Below are positions 1 to 11,300 of a DNA stretch of 64,000 nucleotides, piece by piece. The translations under genes were made by a program, and so were the position numbers. Source of the stretch: Enterococcus phoeniculicola ATCC BAA-412 (GTDB taxonomy: Bacteria > Bacillota > Bacilli > Lactobacillales > Enterococcaceae); the NCBI RefSeq assembly GCF_000407505.1, contig NZ_ASWE01000002.1, positions 372,001 to 436,000 of the forward strand, written 5' to 3'. Under the pieces are notes generated by a model, which saw only the letters and a list, made by a program, of their open reading frames with translations, searched no databases and was not told where the DNA came from. Within the stretch, counting starts at the first letter, position 1. Each line of letters opens with the position of its first letter.

Positions 1-1134
1 AAAGACAACACAGTTGTTAATACATTAACTAGCGGTGTTGGTATGCTGCTTAAAAAACACAAAGTTGAAATTATTGAAGGGGAAGCTTTCTTTGTTGATG
101 AACATACCTTGCGTGTAATTCATCCTGACTCAGCACAAACTTACTCATTTAATAATGCGATTATCGCAACCGGTTCTCGTCCAATCGAAATTCCTGGATT
201 TAAATTTGGCGGCCGTGTATTAGATTCAACTGGCGGATTAAACCTTAAAGAAGTACCTAAAAAATTCGTTATCATCGGTGGTGGCGTAATTGGTGCTGAA
301 TTAGGTGGAGCATATGCAAACCTAGGTGCTGAAGTAACTATTTTAGAAGGAAGTCCATCTATTTTACCTACGTACGAAAAAGATATGGTGAAATTAGTTT
401 TAGATGACTTTAGTAAGAAAAATGTAACAGTGGTTACCTCTGCAATGGCAAAAGAAGCTGTTGATAATGGTGACAGCGTGACTGTTAAATATGAAGTGAA
501 TGGGAAAGAAGAGTCTGTTGAAGCCGATTATGTTATGGTGACAGTAGGTCGTCGTCCAAACACAGATGATTTAGGACTAGAACAAGCGGGTGTCGAAGTT
601 GGCGAACGCGGTTTAATTACTGTAGACAACCAAGGACGCACAAACGTGAAAAATATCTTTGCTATCGGAGATATCGTTCCAGGTGCAGCACTTGCGCATA
701 AAGCTAGTTACGAAGCAAAAATTGCTGCAGAAGCAATTTCTGGAAAGAAAGTAGCCGTTGACTACAAAGCAATGCCTGCAGTAGCATTTACTGATCCTGA
801 ATTAGCAAGTGTTGGTATGACCATCGCAGAAGCAAAAGAAGCTGGAATTGAAGCAAAAGCATTCAAATTCCCGTTTGCTGGAAATGGTCGTGCGTTATCA
901 TTAGGAAAAACAGAAGGCTTCATTCGCTTAGTTACAACGATTGAAGATCATGTGATTATTGGTGCGCAAATTGGTGGTGTTGGCGCCAGCGATATGGTTT
1001 CTGAATTAGCTTTAGCTATCGAATCAGGAATGAACGCTGAAGATATTGCCTTGACTATCCATCCACATCCATCTCTTGGAGAAATTACTATGGATGCTTC
1101 TGAATTGGCATTAGGTTTGCCAATTCACATTTAA
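1..1134 (+). CDS. pdhD: dihydrolipoyl dehydrogenase (E3), 5'-truncated by window edge
   Basis: This is the E3 flavoprotein of the pyruvate dehydrogenase complex, which reoxidises dihydrolipoyl groups with FAD and NAD+ in the cytoplasm. The frame is open from base 1, so the window cuts the gene; about 377 codons remain of a family length near 470. The missing part includes the FAD-binding glycine motif and the redox disulfide. What remains shows the NAD-binding Rossmann motif ([12 protein letters not shown]), the second FAD contact (FAIGDIVPG) and the C-terminal dimerisation domain with the catalytic pair in HPHPSLGE. It ends at a strong terminator, as expected for the last gene of a pdhABCD operon. 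Confidence 0.96.
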   Translation, partial: KDNTVVNTLTSGVGMLLKKHKVEIIEGEAFFVDEHTLRVIHPDSAQTYSFNNAIIATGSRPIEIPGFKFGGRVLDSTGGLNLKEVPKKFVIIGGGVIGAELGGAYANLGAEVTILEGSPSILPTYEKDMVKLVLDDFSKKNVTVVTSAMAKEAVDNGDSVTVKYEVNGKEESVEADYVMVTVGRRPNTDDLGLEQAGVEVGERGLITVDNQGRTNVKNIFAIGDIVPGAALAHKASYEAKIAAEAISGKKVAVDYKAMPAVAFTDPELASVGMTIAEAKEAGIEAKAFKFPFAGNGRALSLGKTEGFIRLVTTIEDHVIIGAQIGGVGASDMVSELALAIESGMNAEDIALTIHPHPSLGEITMDASELALGLPIHI

Positions 1135-1156
1135 TAGCATTATTTTGTCACACGAG

Positions 1157-1190
1157 AAAAGCCGAGCCGCCATGCTCGGCTTTTTGTTTT
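1157..1190 (+). terminator. intrinsic terminator after pdhD
   Basis: A 10-bp stem AAAAGCCGAG / CTCGGCTTTT with an 8-base loop is followed by a T-rich run. It lies 22 bases after the pdhD stop. Confidence 0.93.
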
Positions 1191-1309
1191 GCTTTTTTTG
1201 AAAAACAGAGCTTAAAGTACGTCTTTTTTTGACTAATTTCATAGAGGGTCAACTTTCTAGCTTCTTATATGAATAGAAAGTGATTCAAATGATTTCTCTG
1301 CTTTTGATA

Positions 1310-1318
1310 TGATACAAT
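1310..1318 (+). promoter_or_regulatory. extended -10 promoter for the UPF0223/IMPase pair
   Basis: TGATACAAT is an extended -10 (TGn then TACAAT) 34 bases before the start codon. No good -35 is visible at normal spacing, which is typical of extended -10 promoters. Confidence 0.6.
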
Positions 1319-1351
1319 AGAGTAGAAAGCTTTATATAAAGGAGCGTTTAT

Positions 1352-1633
1352 ATGTCAGAATATCAATATCCATTAGATTTAGACTGGACTACGGAAGAAA
1401 TGGTAGTCGTTATGAATATGTGGGAGGCTTTAGAGAGGGCCAACGAGCAGGGGATTACTGTGAATGAATTTATGGAAACGTATGGAAAGTTTAAAAAAGT
1501 AGTAAAGAGTATAGGGGAAGAAAAACGATTAGGAAAAGAATTTGAGAAAGCATCGGGATACTCTCTTTATCGTACAGTCCAAGAAGCTAAAAAAGTGGAA
1601 AATGGTCGATTAAAGATGAAAGGAAGAGTTTAA
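1352..1633 (+). CDS. UPF0223 family protein (YktA-like)
   Basis: This small 93-aa protein of unknown function resembles the conserved Firmicute family UPF0223 (Bacillus YktA). It has the usual N-terminal YPLDLDWTTEE block and the GYSLYR motif near residue 70, and length is normal. An AAAGGAG site sits 6 bases before ATG. The stop codon overlaps the next start (TAATG), so it is co-translated with the inositol monophosphatase-family gene. The same pairing and the position between pdhD and typA occur in Bacillus. No membrane segment or signal peptide is seen. Confidence 0.85.
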   Translation: MSEYQYPLDLDWTTEEMVVVMNMWEALERANEQGITVNEFMETYGKFKKVVKSIGEEKRLGKEFEKASGYSLYRTVQEAKKVENGRLKMKGRV

Positions 1634-2400
1634 TGAGCGAACAAATTCAAGAAATAAAAGGCTGGTTGTATGAAGCAGGCGAAAAAATTAAAGCTAGCTT
1701 TAGAGAGGAATTAAAAGTAGATCAAAAAAGTAATCGAACGGACTTGGTTACCAATATGGATCGTGACATACAAAAATTTTTAATAGAAAACATTCAAAGT
1801 ACCTATCCAAAGGCAAGGATATTAGCAGAAGAAAGCGGCTATAATACACTTGATACTATGGAAGGAACTGTTTTTGTGATTGATCCGATTGACGGGACAT
1901 TGAATTTTGTATTGGAAAAGGAAAATTTTTGTATTATGCTAGCTGTTTATGAAGAAGGACAGTCGAAGCTTGGATTTATCTATAATGTCATGCAAGAAGA
2001 GTTATATTGGGGTGGGCGAGAATTTGGCGTCTATTGTAATGAGAAAAAACTTACTAAGCCTGAAAACAAGCTTTTATCAGAGGGCTTAATTGGGATGAAT
2101 GCGCATATGTATCTTCATAATCAATATGAAGCACAGAAAATCGGTGAAGTGAGCATGGGGGTTCGAATGAGTGGCTGTGCTGGAATTGAGCTGATTGCAA
2201 TCTTGAAAGGTACCCGTATAGGCTATCTTTCAAATCTAAGTCCTTGGGATTATGCTGCAGGTTGCGCGATGTTAGATGCTTTTGACTTTCCTTACAGCGG
2301 ATTAACAGGGAAACCTCTTCATTTTAATGGACGTGAGCATTTTGTTGCTGGAACACCGAAGATGGTTGAGGAAGTCAGCAAAATCTTACAATTTCCTTAG
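1633..2400 (+). CDS. inositol monophosphatase family protein (SuhB/YktC-like)
   Basis: Predicted Mg2+-dependent phosphatase acting on inositol phosphate or related sugar and nucleotide phosphates; the true substrate is not readable from sequence. The 255-aa length fits the family. Metal-binding signatures are in order: AEES near residue 66, DPIDGTLNF near residue 85, and the C-terminal WDYAAG motif near residue 205. The start overlaps the UPF0223 stop by one base. Nothing seems to be missing. In Bacillus the orthologue lies in the same neighbourhood. Confidence 0.9.
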   Translation: MSEQIQEIKGWLYEAGEKIKASFREELKVDQKSNRTDLVTNMDRDIQKFLIENIQSTYPKARILAEESGYNTLDTMEGTVFVIDPIDGTLNFVLEKENFCIMLAVYEEGQSKLGFIYNVMQEELYWGGREFGVYCNEKKLTKPENKLLSEGLIGMNAHMYLHNQYEAQKIGEVSMGVRMSGCAGIELIAILKGTRIGYLSNLSPWDYAAGCAMLDAFDFPYSGLTGKPLHFNGREHFVAGTPKMVEEVSKILQFP

Positions 2401-2507
2401 TTTTTCTTTTCTTAAATGAAAAATAGGCGTTTTTTCATGGAATTATTGACTTTTTTTAATTTTTCAGTAATTTTGAAAACTTTTTACTATATTTCATGAA
2501 AGAATTT

Positions 2508-2516
2508 TGCTATAAT
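2508..2516 (+). promoter_or_regulatory. extended -10 promoter of typA
   Basis: TGCTATAAT, a perfect extended -10, lies 57 bases before the typA start in a very AT-rich region without a clear -35. Confidence 0.65.
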
Positions 2517-2572
2517 AAACAGTCGAGTCAAATGCCTTGTCACATTCGGGAAGAAAAAGGAGTTAGTTTACA

Positions 2573-4411
2573 TTGAAATATAGAGATGATATCCGTAACG
2601 TAGCAATTATCGCCCACGTCGATCACGGAAAAACAACATTAGTGGACGAATTATTAAAACAATCTGATACTTTAGACGGTCACACACAATTACAAGAACG
2701 TGCAATGGACTCAAATGCAATTGAAAAAGAACGTGGAATTACTATTTTAGCCAAAAATACAGCTGTTGATTATAAAGGAAAACGCGTCAACATCATGGAT
2801 ACGCCGGGACACGCGGACTTCGGTGGTGAAGTAGAACGTATCATGAAAATGGTTGACGGTGTACTTTTAGTTGTAGATGCTTATGAAGGTACGATGCCGC
2901 AAACACGTTTTGTATTGAAAAAAGCCTTAGAACAACATTTAACACCAATTGTTGTTGTAAACAAAATTGACAAGCCTTCTGCTCGTCCAGAACATGTTGT
3001 GGATGAAGTATTAGAATTATTTATTGAATTAGGTGCAGATGACGATCAATTGGATTTCCCAGTGATTTATGCGTCTGCTTTAAATGGAACGTCAAGTAAA
3101 TCTGATAAACCTGAAGATCAAGAGCCAAGTATGTCAGCAATCTTTGATACGATTCTTGAACATATACCAGCACCTGTAGATAATAGTGATGAACCATTAC
3201 AATTCCAAGTATCATTACTAGACTATAACGATTATGTAGGGCGTATTGGTATTGGACGTATTTTCAGAGGAACTGTGAAGGTTGGAGACCAAGTTGCTTT
3301 AATGAAATTGGACGGTTCTGTGAAGAAATTCCGAGTAACAAAATTATTTGGTTTCTTCGGATTGAAACGTTTGGAAATTCAAGAAGCAAAAGCAGGAGAC
3401 TTAATTGCTGTATCTGGGATGGAAGATATCTTCGTCGGAGAAACAGTAACACCTGTGGACCATCAAGATGCATTACCAATTCTTCATATTGACGAACCAA
3501 CGTTACAAATGACTTTCTTAGTAAACAACTCACCATTTGCCGGACGTGAAGGGAAATATGTGACTGCTCGTAAGATTGAAGAACGTTTGATGGCTGAATT
3601 ACAAACGGATGTTTCTCTTAATATCGAGCCAACAGATTCACCAGATGCCTGGACTGTTTCTGGTCGTGGAGAACTTCATTTATCAATTTTGATTGAAAAT
3701 ATGCGTCGTGAGGGCTTTGAATTGCAAGTATCACGTCCTAAAGTAATTGAACGTGTGATTGAAGGAGTAAAATGTGAACCGTTTGAACGTGTTCAAATTG
3801 ATACACCTGAAGAATACATGGGAAGTGTTATCGAATCACTAAGCCTACGTAAAGGTGAAATGCAAGATATGATTCATACAGGGAATGGTCAAATTCGTTT
3901 GATTTTCTTAGCCCCTGCTCGTGGTCTAATCGGTTATACAACTGAATTCTTATCTATGACACGTGGATATGGAATCATGCACCATACCTTCGATCAATAT
4001 TTACCAATGATTCAAGGACAAATTGGTGGACGTCATCAAGGAGCGCTTGTATCGATTGATACAGGAAAAGCAACTACGTATTCAATCATGAGTATTGAAG
4101 AACGTGGAACGGTCTTTGTTGAACCTACAACGGATGTTTATGAAGGAATGATTATCGGAGAAAATAATCGTGATAATGATTTAACTGTAAATATTACGAA
4201 AGCAAAACAAATGACGAATGTGCGCTCTGCAAACAAAGACCAAACGTCAGTAATTAAAAAACCAAAACAATTAACATTAGAAGAATCATTAGAATTCTTG
4301 AATGATGATGAATATTGTGAAGTTACACCAGAAAGTATTCGTTTGCGTAAACAAATTTTAAATAAGAGCGAACGTGAAAAAGCATCGAAAAAGAAAAAAA
4401 TAGCTGAATAA
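2573..4411 (+). CDS. typA: translational GTPase TypA/BipA
   Basis: Ribosome-associated GTPase of the EF-G/LepA class, linked to stress growth and ribosome assembly. It has 612 aa, the usual length. The G domain shows G1 [10 protein letters not shown] near residue 14, switch [14 protein letters not shown] near residue 68 and NKID near residue 125; domain 2, the EF-G-like domains and the TypA-specific C-terminal region follow. Translation starts at TTG with AAGGAG 10 bases upstream; no nearer ATG gives a complete N terminus. It has its own promoter and is followed by two hairpins. Confidence 0.97.
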   Translation: MKYRDDIRNVAIIAHVDHGKTTLVDELLKQSDTLDGHTQLQERAMDSNAIEKERGITILAKNTAVDYKGKRVNIMDTPGHADFGGEVERIMKMVDGVLLVVDAYEGTMPQTRFVLKKALEQHLTPIVVVNKIDKPSARPEHVVDEVLELFIELGADDDQLDFPVIYASALNGTSSKSDKPEDQEPSMSAIFDTILEHIPAPVDNSDEPLQFQVSLLDYNDYVGRIGIGRIFRGTVKVGDQVALMKLDGSVKKFRVTKLFGFFGLKRLEIQEAKAGDLIAVSGMEDIFVGETVTPVDHQDALPILHIDEPTLQMTFLVNNSPFAGREGKYVTARKIEERLMAELQTDVSLNIEPTDSPDAWTVSGRGELHLSILIENMRREGFELQVSRPKVIERVIEGVKCEPFERVQIDTPEEYMGSVIESLSLRKGEMQDMIHTGNGQIRLIFLAPARGLIGYTTEFLSMTRGYGIMHHTFDQYLPMIQGQIGGRHQGALVSIDTGKATTYSIMSIEERGTVFVEPTTDVYEGMIIGENNRDNDLTVNITKAKQMTNVRSANKDQTSVIKKPKQLTLEESLEFLNDDEYCEVTPESIRLRKQILNKSEREKASKKKKIAE

Positions 4412-4435
4412 AACAGGAGATGCGCAGGAGAGCAG

Positions 4436-4470
4436 TGTCTTAAACAAACGCTAAAGTATTGTTTAAGACA
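4436..4470 (+). terminator. 12-bp perfect inverted repeat after typA
   Basis: TGTCTTAAACAA is repeated as its exact reverse complement TTGTTTAAGACA with an 11-base loop, followed by GGTTTTCC. The T tract is weak, so it may be the first half of a tandem terminator or an mRNA-stabilising hairpin. Confidence 0.6.
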
Positions 4471-4500
4471 GGTTTTCCTCCTATCTATCTGATTTTCCGA

Positions 4501-4547
4501 AGACTTGAACAGAACCTTACTCGGTTTGTTTAAGTCTTTTCTTTTTT
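4501..4547 (+). terminator. intrinsic terminator (second hairpin after typA)
   Basis: AGACTTGAACAGAACC pairs with GGTTTGTTTAAGTCT (one bulge, one G-U) across the loop TTACTC, then a T-rich tail. The stem sequence resembles the hairpin 30 bases upstream. Confidence 0.85.
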
Positions 4548-4789
4548 ACATAAAAGGATGGTATCTTTCGGTTAAAAAAGAGAGGAATCAAAAGTAAAGA
4601 AGTTATAATGTTTGAAAAGAAATAAATCAAAAAGAAAATAGGGGAACGAACATTCTGTGGAAAGGCGATTGTGGAAAACAATTGAGGAAAAAACAACAAA
4701 AGCCCTGATAGTTCAGCTTTCTATTTTTTTGTTTAATTTTAAGAGAGTAAAAAAAGTTTCATAATATTGCTGTGTTTCACAAAGAGAAG

Positions 4790-4819
4790 TTGCGGGTATA
4801 GGCTAAAAAATGCTAGAAT
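4790..4819 (+). promoter_or_regulatory. promoter of recQ
   Basis: TTGCGG, 18 bases, then TAGAAT preceded by TGC (extended -10), ending 28 bases before the chosen recQ start. Confidence 0.6.
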
Positions 4820-4847
4820 AGCAGAGTTGACTGGGGGAGGTAAACAG

Positions 4848-6617
4848 ATGGAAATGGTGAATCAAGTCTTAAAGAATGTTTTTGGTTATACGGAGTTTCG
4901 TGCTGGCCAAAGAGAAGTCATTCATTATATAGAAGAACATCAAGACGTATTAGGAATCATGCCTACAGGGAGTGGCAAATCTATTTGTTATCAGCTTCCA
5001 GCAAGCTCATTTGCCCGTTTAACGATTGTTGTTTCTCCATTGATTTCTTTAATGAAGGATCAGGTGGATGCGGCGAATCAGCTGGGAATTTCAGCAACAT
5101 ACATTAACAGCACATTGGATTATTATGGAGTGTCAGACAGAATTCAAGGATTACGTCAAGGAGCCTTTAAACTGCTTTATATCGCGCCTGAGCGACTTGT
5201 TATGCCTGACTTTCAAGAGTTGTTAAGTCATCTGCCAATTGATTTAATAGCAGTTGATGAGGCTCACTGTATTTCTCACTGGGGACACGATTTTCGACCA
5301 AGCTATCTCGAAATGGCGAACTATCTAAACAGTCTGCCGAATCGACCGACTGTGGTTGCTTTAACTGCCACAGCAACGCCGATGGTTGCAGAGGATATCA
5401 AACAGTTGCTCTGCATCCCAGCAACCAATCAAGTGGCGACAGGATTTGCACGTGAAAATATTCATTTTCAAGTCATTACCGATCAAAAAAAAGAAATGTA
5501 CTTAATAGAATATTTAAAATTAAATAAAGAACAATCTGGAATTATTTATGCGAATACAAGAAAAGAAGTTGAACGAATTTATCATCTTTTAAAATCGGAA
5601 GGCTTGTCGGTGGGCTATTATCATGCTGGGTTAAAAGAGTGTGAGCGAACAAAATTTCAAGAGGATTTTCTTTATGACCGCGTGCAAACTATTGTGGCGA
5701 CAAATGCTTTTGGTATGGGAATAAATAAGAGTAATGTCCGGTTTGTCATTCATGCACAAATTCCAGGAACGATGGAGGCTTATTATCAAGAAGCGGGAAG
5801 AGCTGGGCGAGATGGGCTACCAAGTGATGCGATTTTACTCTTTGCTCCACAGGATTTACAAGTCCATCAATATTTTATTGAACAATCTCAACGTTCTCAT
5901 GAACTAAAACAAAATGAATATGCCAAGCTTCGGGAAATGAGTCAATATTCTAACACAGAAGGTTGTTTGCAACAATTTATTTTACGCTATTTTGGGCAGG
6001 AAAGTCAGCCTTGCGGACGATGCAGCAATTGCTTGGATAACCGTTCAAAAGTGGAGATAACCAAAGAAGCTCAAATGGTTCTTTCTTGTGTAAAGAGAAT
6101 GGATGAACGCTTTGGAAAAGGCTTAGTGGCAAAAGTTTTAACTGGCTCAAAAGACCAAAAAATTGATCAGTTTGGGTTTGAACAATTGTCTACCTACGGA
6201 TTAATGAAAGGTTACTCGCAAAAAGAGGTCACTAGTTTAATTGATTTTTTGACAGCTGAAGGACTGCTAGCACCATCGAGAGGGCAATTTCCAACACTTT
6301 TTATTACTGATAAAGGAGTAGAGGTTCTTAAAGGAACGCAAACCGTGTATCGAAAAGAACAGCGTCAAGCGCGCAAGCTGGAACAAAATAATGCGCTCTT
6401 TGAACAACTTCGGGGAATTCGAACGACCATTGCTGAAGAGACGAATGTACCGCCATACGTTGTTTTTTCTGATGCGACGTTAAAAGAGATGAGTACGCAA
6501 ATTCCGACCTCACGATTAGAACTTCTTCAAATTAAAGGAGTCGGTCAAAATAAATTGGACAAGTATGGGGAGCAATTTTTAACCTGCCTGCAAACATATT
6601 TAAAAACAACAGAATAA
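4848..6617 (+). CDS. recQ: ATP-dependent DNA helicase RecQ
   Basis: A 3'-5' SF2 DNA helicase used in recombination and replication-fork repair. Walker A (PTGSGKS, near residue 39), DEAH box ([16 protein letters not shown], near residue 141) and the helicase C domain (AGRAGRDG) are present. They are followed by the zinc-binding cysteines in QPCGRCSNC, the winged-helix RQC region and a C-terminal HRDC domain. The ATG at 4848 is chosen because a GGGGGAGG site lies just upstream; the frame stays open 27 codons further but that stretch carries the promoter. Length from this start is 589 aa, normal for Firmicute RecQ. Confidence 0.95.
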   Translation: MEMVNQVLKNVFGYTEFRAGQREVIHYIEEHQDVLGIMPTGSGKSICYQLPASSFARLTIVVSPLISLMKDQVDAANQLGISATYINSTLDYYGVSDRIQGLRQGAFKLLYIAPERLVMPDFQELLSHLPIDLIAVDEAHCISHWGHDFRPSYLEMANYLNSLPNRPTVVALTATATPMVAEDIKQLLCIPATNQVATGFARENIHFQVITDQKKEMYLIEYLKLNKEQSGIIYANTRKEVERIYHLLKSEGLSVGYYHAGLKECERTKFQEDFLYDRVQTIVATNAFGMGINKSNVRFVIHAQIPGTMEAYYQEAGRAGRDGLPSDAILLFAPQDLQVHQYFIEQSQRSHELKQNEYAKLREMSQYSNTEGCLQQFILRYFGQESQPCGRCSNCLDNRSKVEITKEAQMVLSCVKRMDERFGKGLVAKVLTGSKDQKIDQFGFEQLSTYGLMKGYSQKEVTSLIDFLTAEGLLAPSRGQFPTLFITDKGVEVLKGTQTVYRKEQRQARKLEQNNALFEQLRGIRTTIAEETNVPPYVVFSDATLKEMSTQIPTSRLELLQIKGVGQNKLDKYGEQFLTCLQTYLKTTE

Positions 6618-6700
6618 CTAGAAAAAGATGAGTTGCTCATTATGTGAGAATGATGAGAGTATTCAGAAAAGTAAACGGATAAATGAGAAGCAAACTGTCA

Positions 6701-6760
6701 AAAATCACGAAAATTTGTACTTCATAAATTTTTAATAAACGATGAGAAACTTGTGATTTT
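6701..6760 (+). terminator. possible terminator after recQ
   Basis: AAAATCAC and GTGATTTT form the base of a long AT-rich hairpin ending in TTTTCTTATTT. The loop is long, so this is a weak call. Confidence 0.35.
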
Positions 6761-6783
6761 CTTATTTATATACCAATAAATTA

Positions 6784-6792
6784 TGCTATAAT
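6784..6792 (+). promoter_or_regulatory. extended -10 promoter of ylaN-ftsW-pyc
   Basis: TGCTATAAT, a perfect extended -10, lies 30 bases before the ylaN-like start. No good -35 is seen. Confidence 0.65.
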
Positions 6793-6822
6793 AATAGAAT
6801 TAAGATGGGGGGTTAGGCGCAA

Positions 6823-7125
6823 ATGGAAGCTATGTCTCCAGAATTTGCACTAAGTTTATTAAATCAAGATGCTGATCGAATCAAAATGTTGATTCGCAAT
6901 CAAAAAAATAGTCTATGTATTTCACAATGTAAGGCATTTGAAGAGGTAGTTGATACACAAATGTATGGATTTTCAAGGCAAGTAACGTTTGCTGTACGTC
7001 TTGGGATGATTACAAAAGAAGAAGGCCATCAATTGATGAGCGACTTGGAAAAAGAGCTCAATCGCTTATATACAGAGGTTTATACAGAAACACAAGAAAA
7101 AAACGAATTAGGCAAGGAGGTTTAA
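6823..7125 (+). CDS. ylaN: YlaN family protein (UPF0358)
   Basis: Small (100 aa), soluble, helical protein of the YlaN/UPF0358 family, linked in Bacillus and Staphylococcus to iron homeostasis through the Fur regulator (family knowledge; not shown by this sequence). It carries the conserved FALSLLNQDADRI start and a central QVTFAVRLGM block. A G-rich Shine-Dalgarno precedes the ATG. It lies 3 bases upstream of ftsW, the same order as in Bacillus (ylaN-ftsW-pycA), which strongly supports the call. Confidence 0.9.
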   Translation: MEAMSPEFALSLLNQDADRIKMLIRNQKNSLCISQCKAFEEVVDTQMYGFSRQVTFAVRLGMITKEEGHQLMSDLEKELNRLYTEVYTETQEKNELGKEV

Positions 7126-7128
7126 CAC

Positions 7129-8304
7129 TTGCCAAAGAATATAAAAAAACGTCATTTGATGGATTACAGTATTTTTATTCCCTACCTCATTTTATGTGTA
7201 GTGGGATTAATTATGGTTTATAGTTCTACATCCTATTTATTATTAGCACAGGGCTTGAATCCTGCAAAGTCAGTGATTAACCAAACCGTTTTCTGGATAT
7301 TGAGCTTAATCGTTATAGGGATTATGTACAAAATGAAGATTGATGTATTTAAAAATGAGAAGCTCGTTCAGCTAGCTATTGTTGTTACGGCCTCATTGCT
7401 GGTTATCGCTTATCTATTCTTCAAGCCTGTTAATGGGGCAAAGGGGTGGATTGATTTAGGCTTTTTATCTATTCAGCCAGCAGAGCTTCTGAAAATCGTT
7501 TTAATCTGGTATTTAGCTTTAACCTTATCAAAAAGACAAGAAACAATTGCTACTGATTTTATGCCAACGATGAAGAGACCCCTGTGGTTGGTTATGGGCC
7601 TAATCGTTGCTGTAGCAATTATGCCGGATTTTGGAAATGCTGCTGTCTTAACTCTGCTTGTACTTATTTTATTATTGGCAAGCGGAGTTGACTACACATT
7701 ATCCTTTAAAATTGGTGCTAGTGGAATTCTCTTGAGTATTTTAGCAATACAAGGGATGAATCTTTTTGGAAAGACCGTTTTACCTAAAAGTATGCAGTAT
7801 ATTTATAAGCGATTCGCAATATATCAAAATCCCTTTATTGACGAATTTGATACAGGCCATCAAATGGTTAATGGCTATTATGCGATGTTTAATGGGGGAC
7901 TGTTTGGTAGAGGATTAGGAAACAGCATTGAGAAAAAAGGATTTTTAAAAGAAGCACAAACAGATTATATCTTTGCTATTGTTGTTGAAGAACTAGGTCT
8001 AATTGTTTCCATGATGATTTTAGGCTTGCTCATCTTTATGATTGCCAGAATCATTTTAGTAGGTGTTCGGTCGAGAGATCCGTTCAATTCACTTATCTGT
8101 TATGGAGTAGGAAGTATGCTTTTAATTCAAATATTTGTCAATTTAGGTGGGATTACCGGGATTATTCCACTAACAGGAATTACCTTTCCGTTTTTGAGTC
8201 AGGGAGGGTCAAGCTTACTTGTTCTATCAATTGGTATCGGATTAGTTTTAAATGTTAGTGCAAATGAAAAGCGTAAACGATTAATGTCATATTATAATGG
8301 ATAA
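7129..8304 (+). CDS. ftsW: peptidoglycan polymerase FtsW (SEDS family)
   Basis: Polytopic membrane glycosyltransferase that polymerises septal peptidoglycan from lipid II together with a class B PBP. The 391-aa protein has about ten hydrophobic segments. SEDS signatures include NGAKGWIDLG with FLSIQPAELLK (residues about 103-125) and the C-terminal TFPFLSQGGSSLL. The start is TTG with AAGGAGG about 8 bases before it; only 3 bases separate it from ylaN. Chromosomal context next to ylaN and pyc favours FtsW over RodA. Confidence 0.93.
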   Translation: MPKNIKKRHLMDYSIFIPYLILCVVGLIMVYSSTSYLLLAQGLNPAKSVINQTVFWILSLIVIGIMYKMKIDVFKNEKLVQLAIVVTASLLVIAYLFFKPVNGAKGWIDLGFLSIQPAELLKIVLIWYLALTLSKRQETIATDFMPTMKRPLWLVMGLIVAVAIMPDFGNAAVLTLLVLILLLASGVDYTLSFKIGASGILLSILAIQGMNLFGKTVLPKSMQYIYKRFAIYQNPFIDEFDTGHQMVNGYYAMFNGGLFGRGLGNSIEKKGFLKEAQTDYIFAIVVEELGLIVSMMILGLLIFMIARIILVGVRSRDPFNSLICYGVGSMLLIQIFVNLGGITGIIPLTGITFPFLSQGGSSLLVLSIGIGLVLNVSANEKRKRLMSYYNG

Positions 8305-8342
8305 ATGAACGAATAATGAAGAAAATGGTAGGAGTGGTTTAG

Positions 8343-11300
8343 GTGAAAAAAGTGTTAGTAGCAAATCGCGGAGAAATTGCGATTCGAGTATTTCGAGCAT
8401 GTACAGAGCTAAACATCAAAACAGTTGCAATTTATGCCGCAGAAGATGAATATTCTGTGCATCGATTCAAAGCGGACGAAGCTTATTTAGTTGGAAAAGG
8501 GAAAAAACCAATTGATGCGTATCTTGATATTGAAGGAATCATTAAGATTGCGAAAAAAGCAGAAGTAGATGCAATCCATCCTGGTTATGGTTTTTTATCT
8601 GAGAATCTTGAGTTTGCACGTCGTTGTGAAGAAGAAGGCTTGATTTTTGTTGGCCCTACACAGCATCATTTAGATATTTTTGGCGATAAGATTAAGGCAA
8701 AAGAAGCAGCTGTTGCAGCAGGGATTGCTTCAATTCCTGGAACAGATGGACCTGTAGCTTCAATTGATGAAGTCTTGGCGTTTGCAGACTCACATGAGTA
8801 TCCCATCATGATTAAAGCTGCTTTAGGTGGCGGAGGTCGCGGCATGCGTGTAGCACATGATGAAAAAGAAGCACGAGAAGGTTATCAGCGTGCCAAAAGT
8901 GAAGCAAAAGCTGCATTTGGCAGTGATGAAGTTTATGTAGAAAAATATATCGGAAATCCTAAACATATTGAAGTTCAAATACTTGGAGATACGCACGGGA
9001 ACGTTATTCATCTTTTTGAACGGGATTGTTCTGTCCAAAGACGACATCAAAAAGTAGTAGAAGTAGCACCTTGTGTTTCTATGAATGATGAACAACGGGA
9101 AAAAATCTGTCAAGCGGCTGTTCAGTTAATGAAACATGTTGGGTACGTGAATGCAGGAACGGTTGAATTTTTAGTTGAAGGCGATAACTTTTACTTTATT
9201 GAAGTGAATCCCCGTGTTCAAGTAGAGCATACGATTACAGAAATGATTACAGATATTGATATTGTGACTAGTCAGCTATTGATTGCCCAAGGAAAAGACT
9301 TGCATAAAGAAATCGGTTTACCTCAGCAAAAAGATATAGAGCTTAAGGGTGCAGCAATTCAATGCCGGATTACTACGGAAGATCCCTTAAACAATTTCAT
9401 GCCAGATACTGGGAAAATTGATACTTATCGTTCGCCAGGTGGGTTTGGTGTCCGTTTAGATGTTGGAAATGCTTATTCAGGAGCAGTTGTTACGCCATAT
9501 TTTGACTCTCTTCTTGTAAAAGTTTGTACGCATGGAATTAGTTTTGAAAAAGCGATTCAAAAAATGCAGCGTTGTTTAACGGAATTTAGAATTCGTGGGG
9601 TAAAAACGAATATTCCCTTCCTGCAAAATGTGATTAGTCATCCTGCATTCCAGTCTGGAGAAGCAAAAACGACTTTTATCGACAATACTCCTCAGTTATT
9701 TGAATTTCCAAGGGTTCGAGATCGCGGAAATAAAACAATGAAATATATTGGGGAAATCACTGTTAATGGATTTCCAGGGATTGAAAAATCACAAAAACGC
9801 TTTTATGAAGATCCGCGAATACCTGAGGATATAAAACGCCGAGAAGGATTTGTCACTGCTAAAGAAATTCTGGATACAAAAGGTGCAAATGCAGTTATAG
9901 ATTGGATTCGAAATCAAGAGGATCTTTTATTAACAGATACAACCTTTAGAGATGCACATCAAAGCTTACTTGCTACTCGTGTACGGACGCAGGATTTCAA
10001 AGAAATTGCTCGTTTGACAGGAGAAGCTTTACCTGAATTATTCTCGACAGAAATGTGGGGAGGCGCAACATTTGATGTAGCTTATCGTTTCTTAAATGAA
10101 GATCCTTGGCAACGATTAAGAAAACTTCGTCGTTTGATGCCAAATACCTTGTTCCAAATGCTCTTCAGAGGCTCAAATGCAGTTGGCTATTCCAACTATC
10201 CAGATAATGTACTTGTTGAATTTATTAATGAATCAGCGTCACAAGGAATTGATGTGTTCCGTATTTTCGATAGCTTAAACTGGATTCCTCAAATGGAAAA
10301 AAGTATTCAAGCAGTTCGGGATACTGGAAAAATTGCAGAAGCTGCGATTTGTTATACAGGAGATATTAACGATCCGACAAGAGCGAAATATAATGTTCAA
10401 TATTATAAAGAGATGGCCAAAGAATTAGAGCAGCTGGGTGCACATATCATTGCGATTAAGGATATGGCAGGGTTATTGAAGCCTCAAGCAGCGTATCGAC
10501 TAATTAGTGAATTAAAGGATACAACAGATTTACCGATTCATTTGCATACACATGATACGAGTGGAAATGGAATTATCACTTATTCTGCAGCAACGAAGGC
10601 TGGTGTGGATATTGTTGATGTGGCAACAAGTGCAATGAGTGGAAACACTAGTCAGCCAAGTATGAGTAGCTTGTACTATGCCTTGGTGAATGGTGCACGT
10701 GTGCCAGATATAAATATTGACAATGTTCAAAAAATCAACCATTACTGGGAAGATGTTCGTATGTACTATAAACCGTTTGAGAATGGCTTGAATGCTCCTC
10801 AAACAGAAGTTTATATGCATGAAATGCCCGGCGGACAGTATTCTAATTTACAGCAGCAAGCAAAAGCCGTTGGTCTAGGGACTAAGTGGGATGAAATCAA
10901 AAAAATGTACCACACAGTTAATCTCATGTTTGGCGATATTGTAAAAGTAACTCCATCTTCCAAGGTCGTTGGAGATATGGCTCTGTTTATGGTTCAAAAT
11001 GAATTATCAGAAGCCGACATCTACGAAAAAGGAGATTCGTTGAGCTTCCCAGAATCAGTTGTCACCTTCTTCCAGGGTGAATTAGGGCAACCAGTAGGCG
11101 GATTCCCTGAAGACCTTCAAAGAATCATCTTAAAAGGAAGACCTGCGTTTACGAATCGACCAGGAGACTTAGCTGAGCCTGTTGATTTTGAAAAAGTGAA
11201 ACAAGAGTTAGCAGAACAAATTGGTTATGAACCTCAAAAAGATGAGGTATTAAGTTACTTGATGTATCCTCAAGTATTTTTGGATTATCAAAAAGCATAT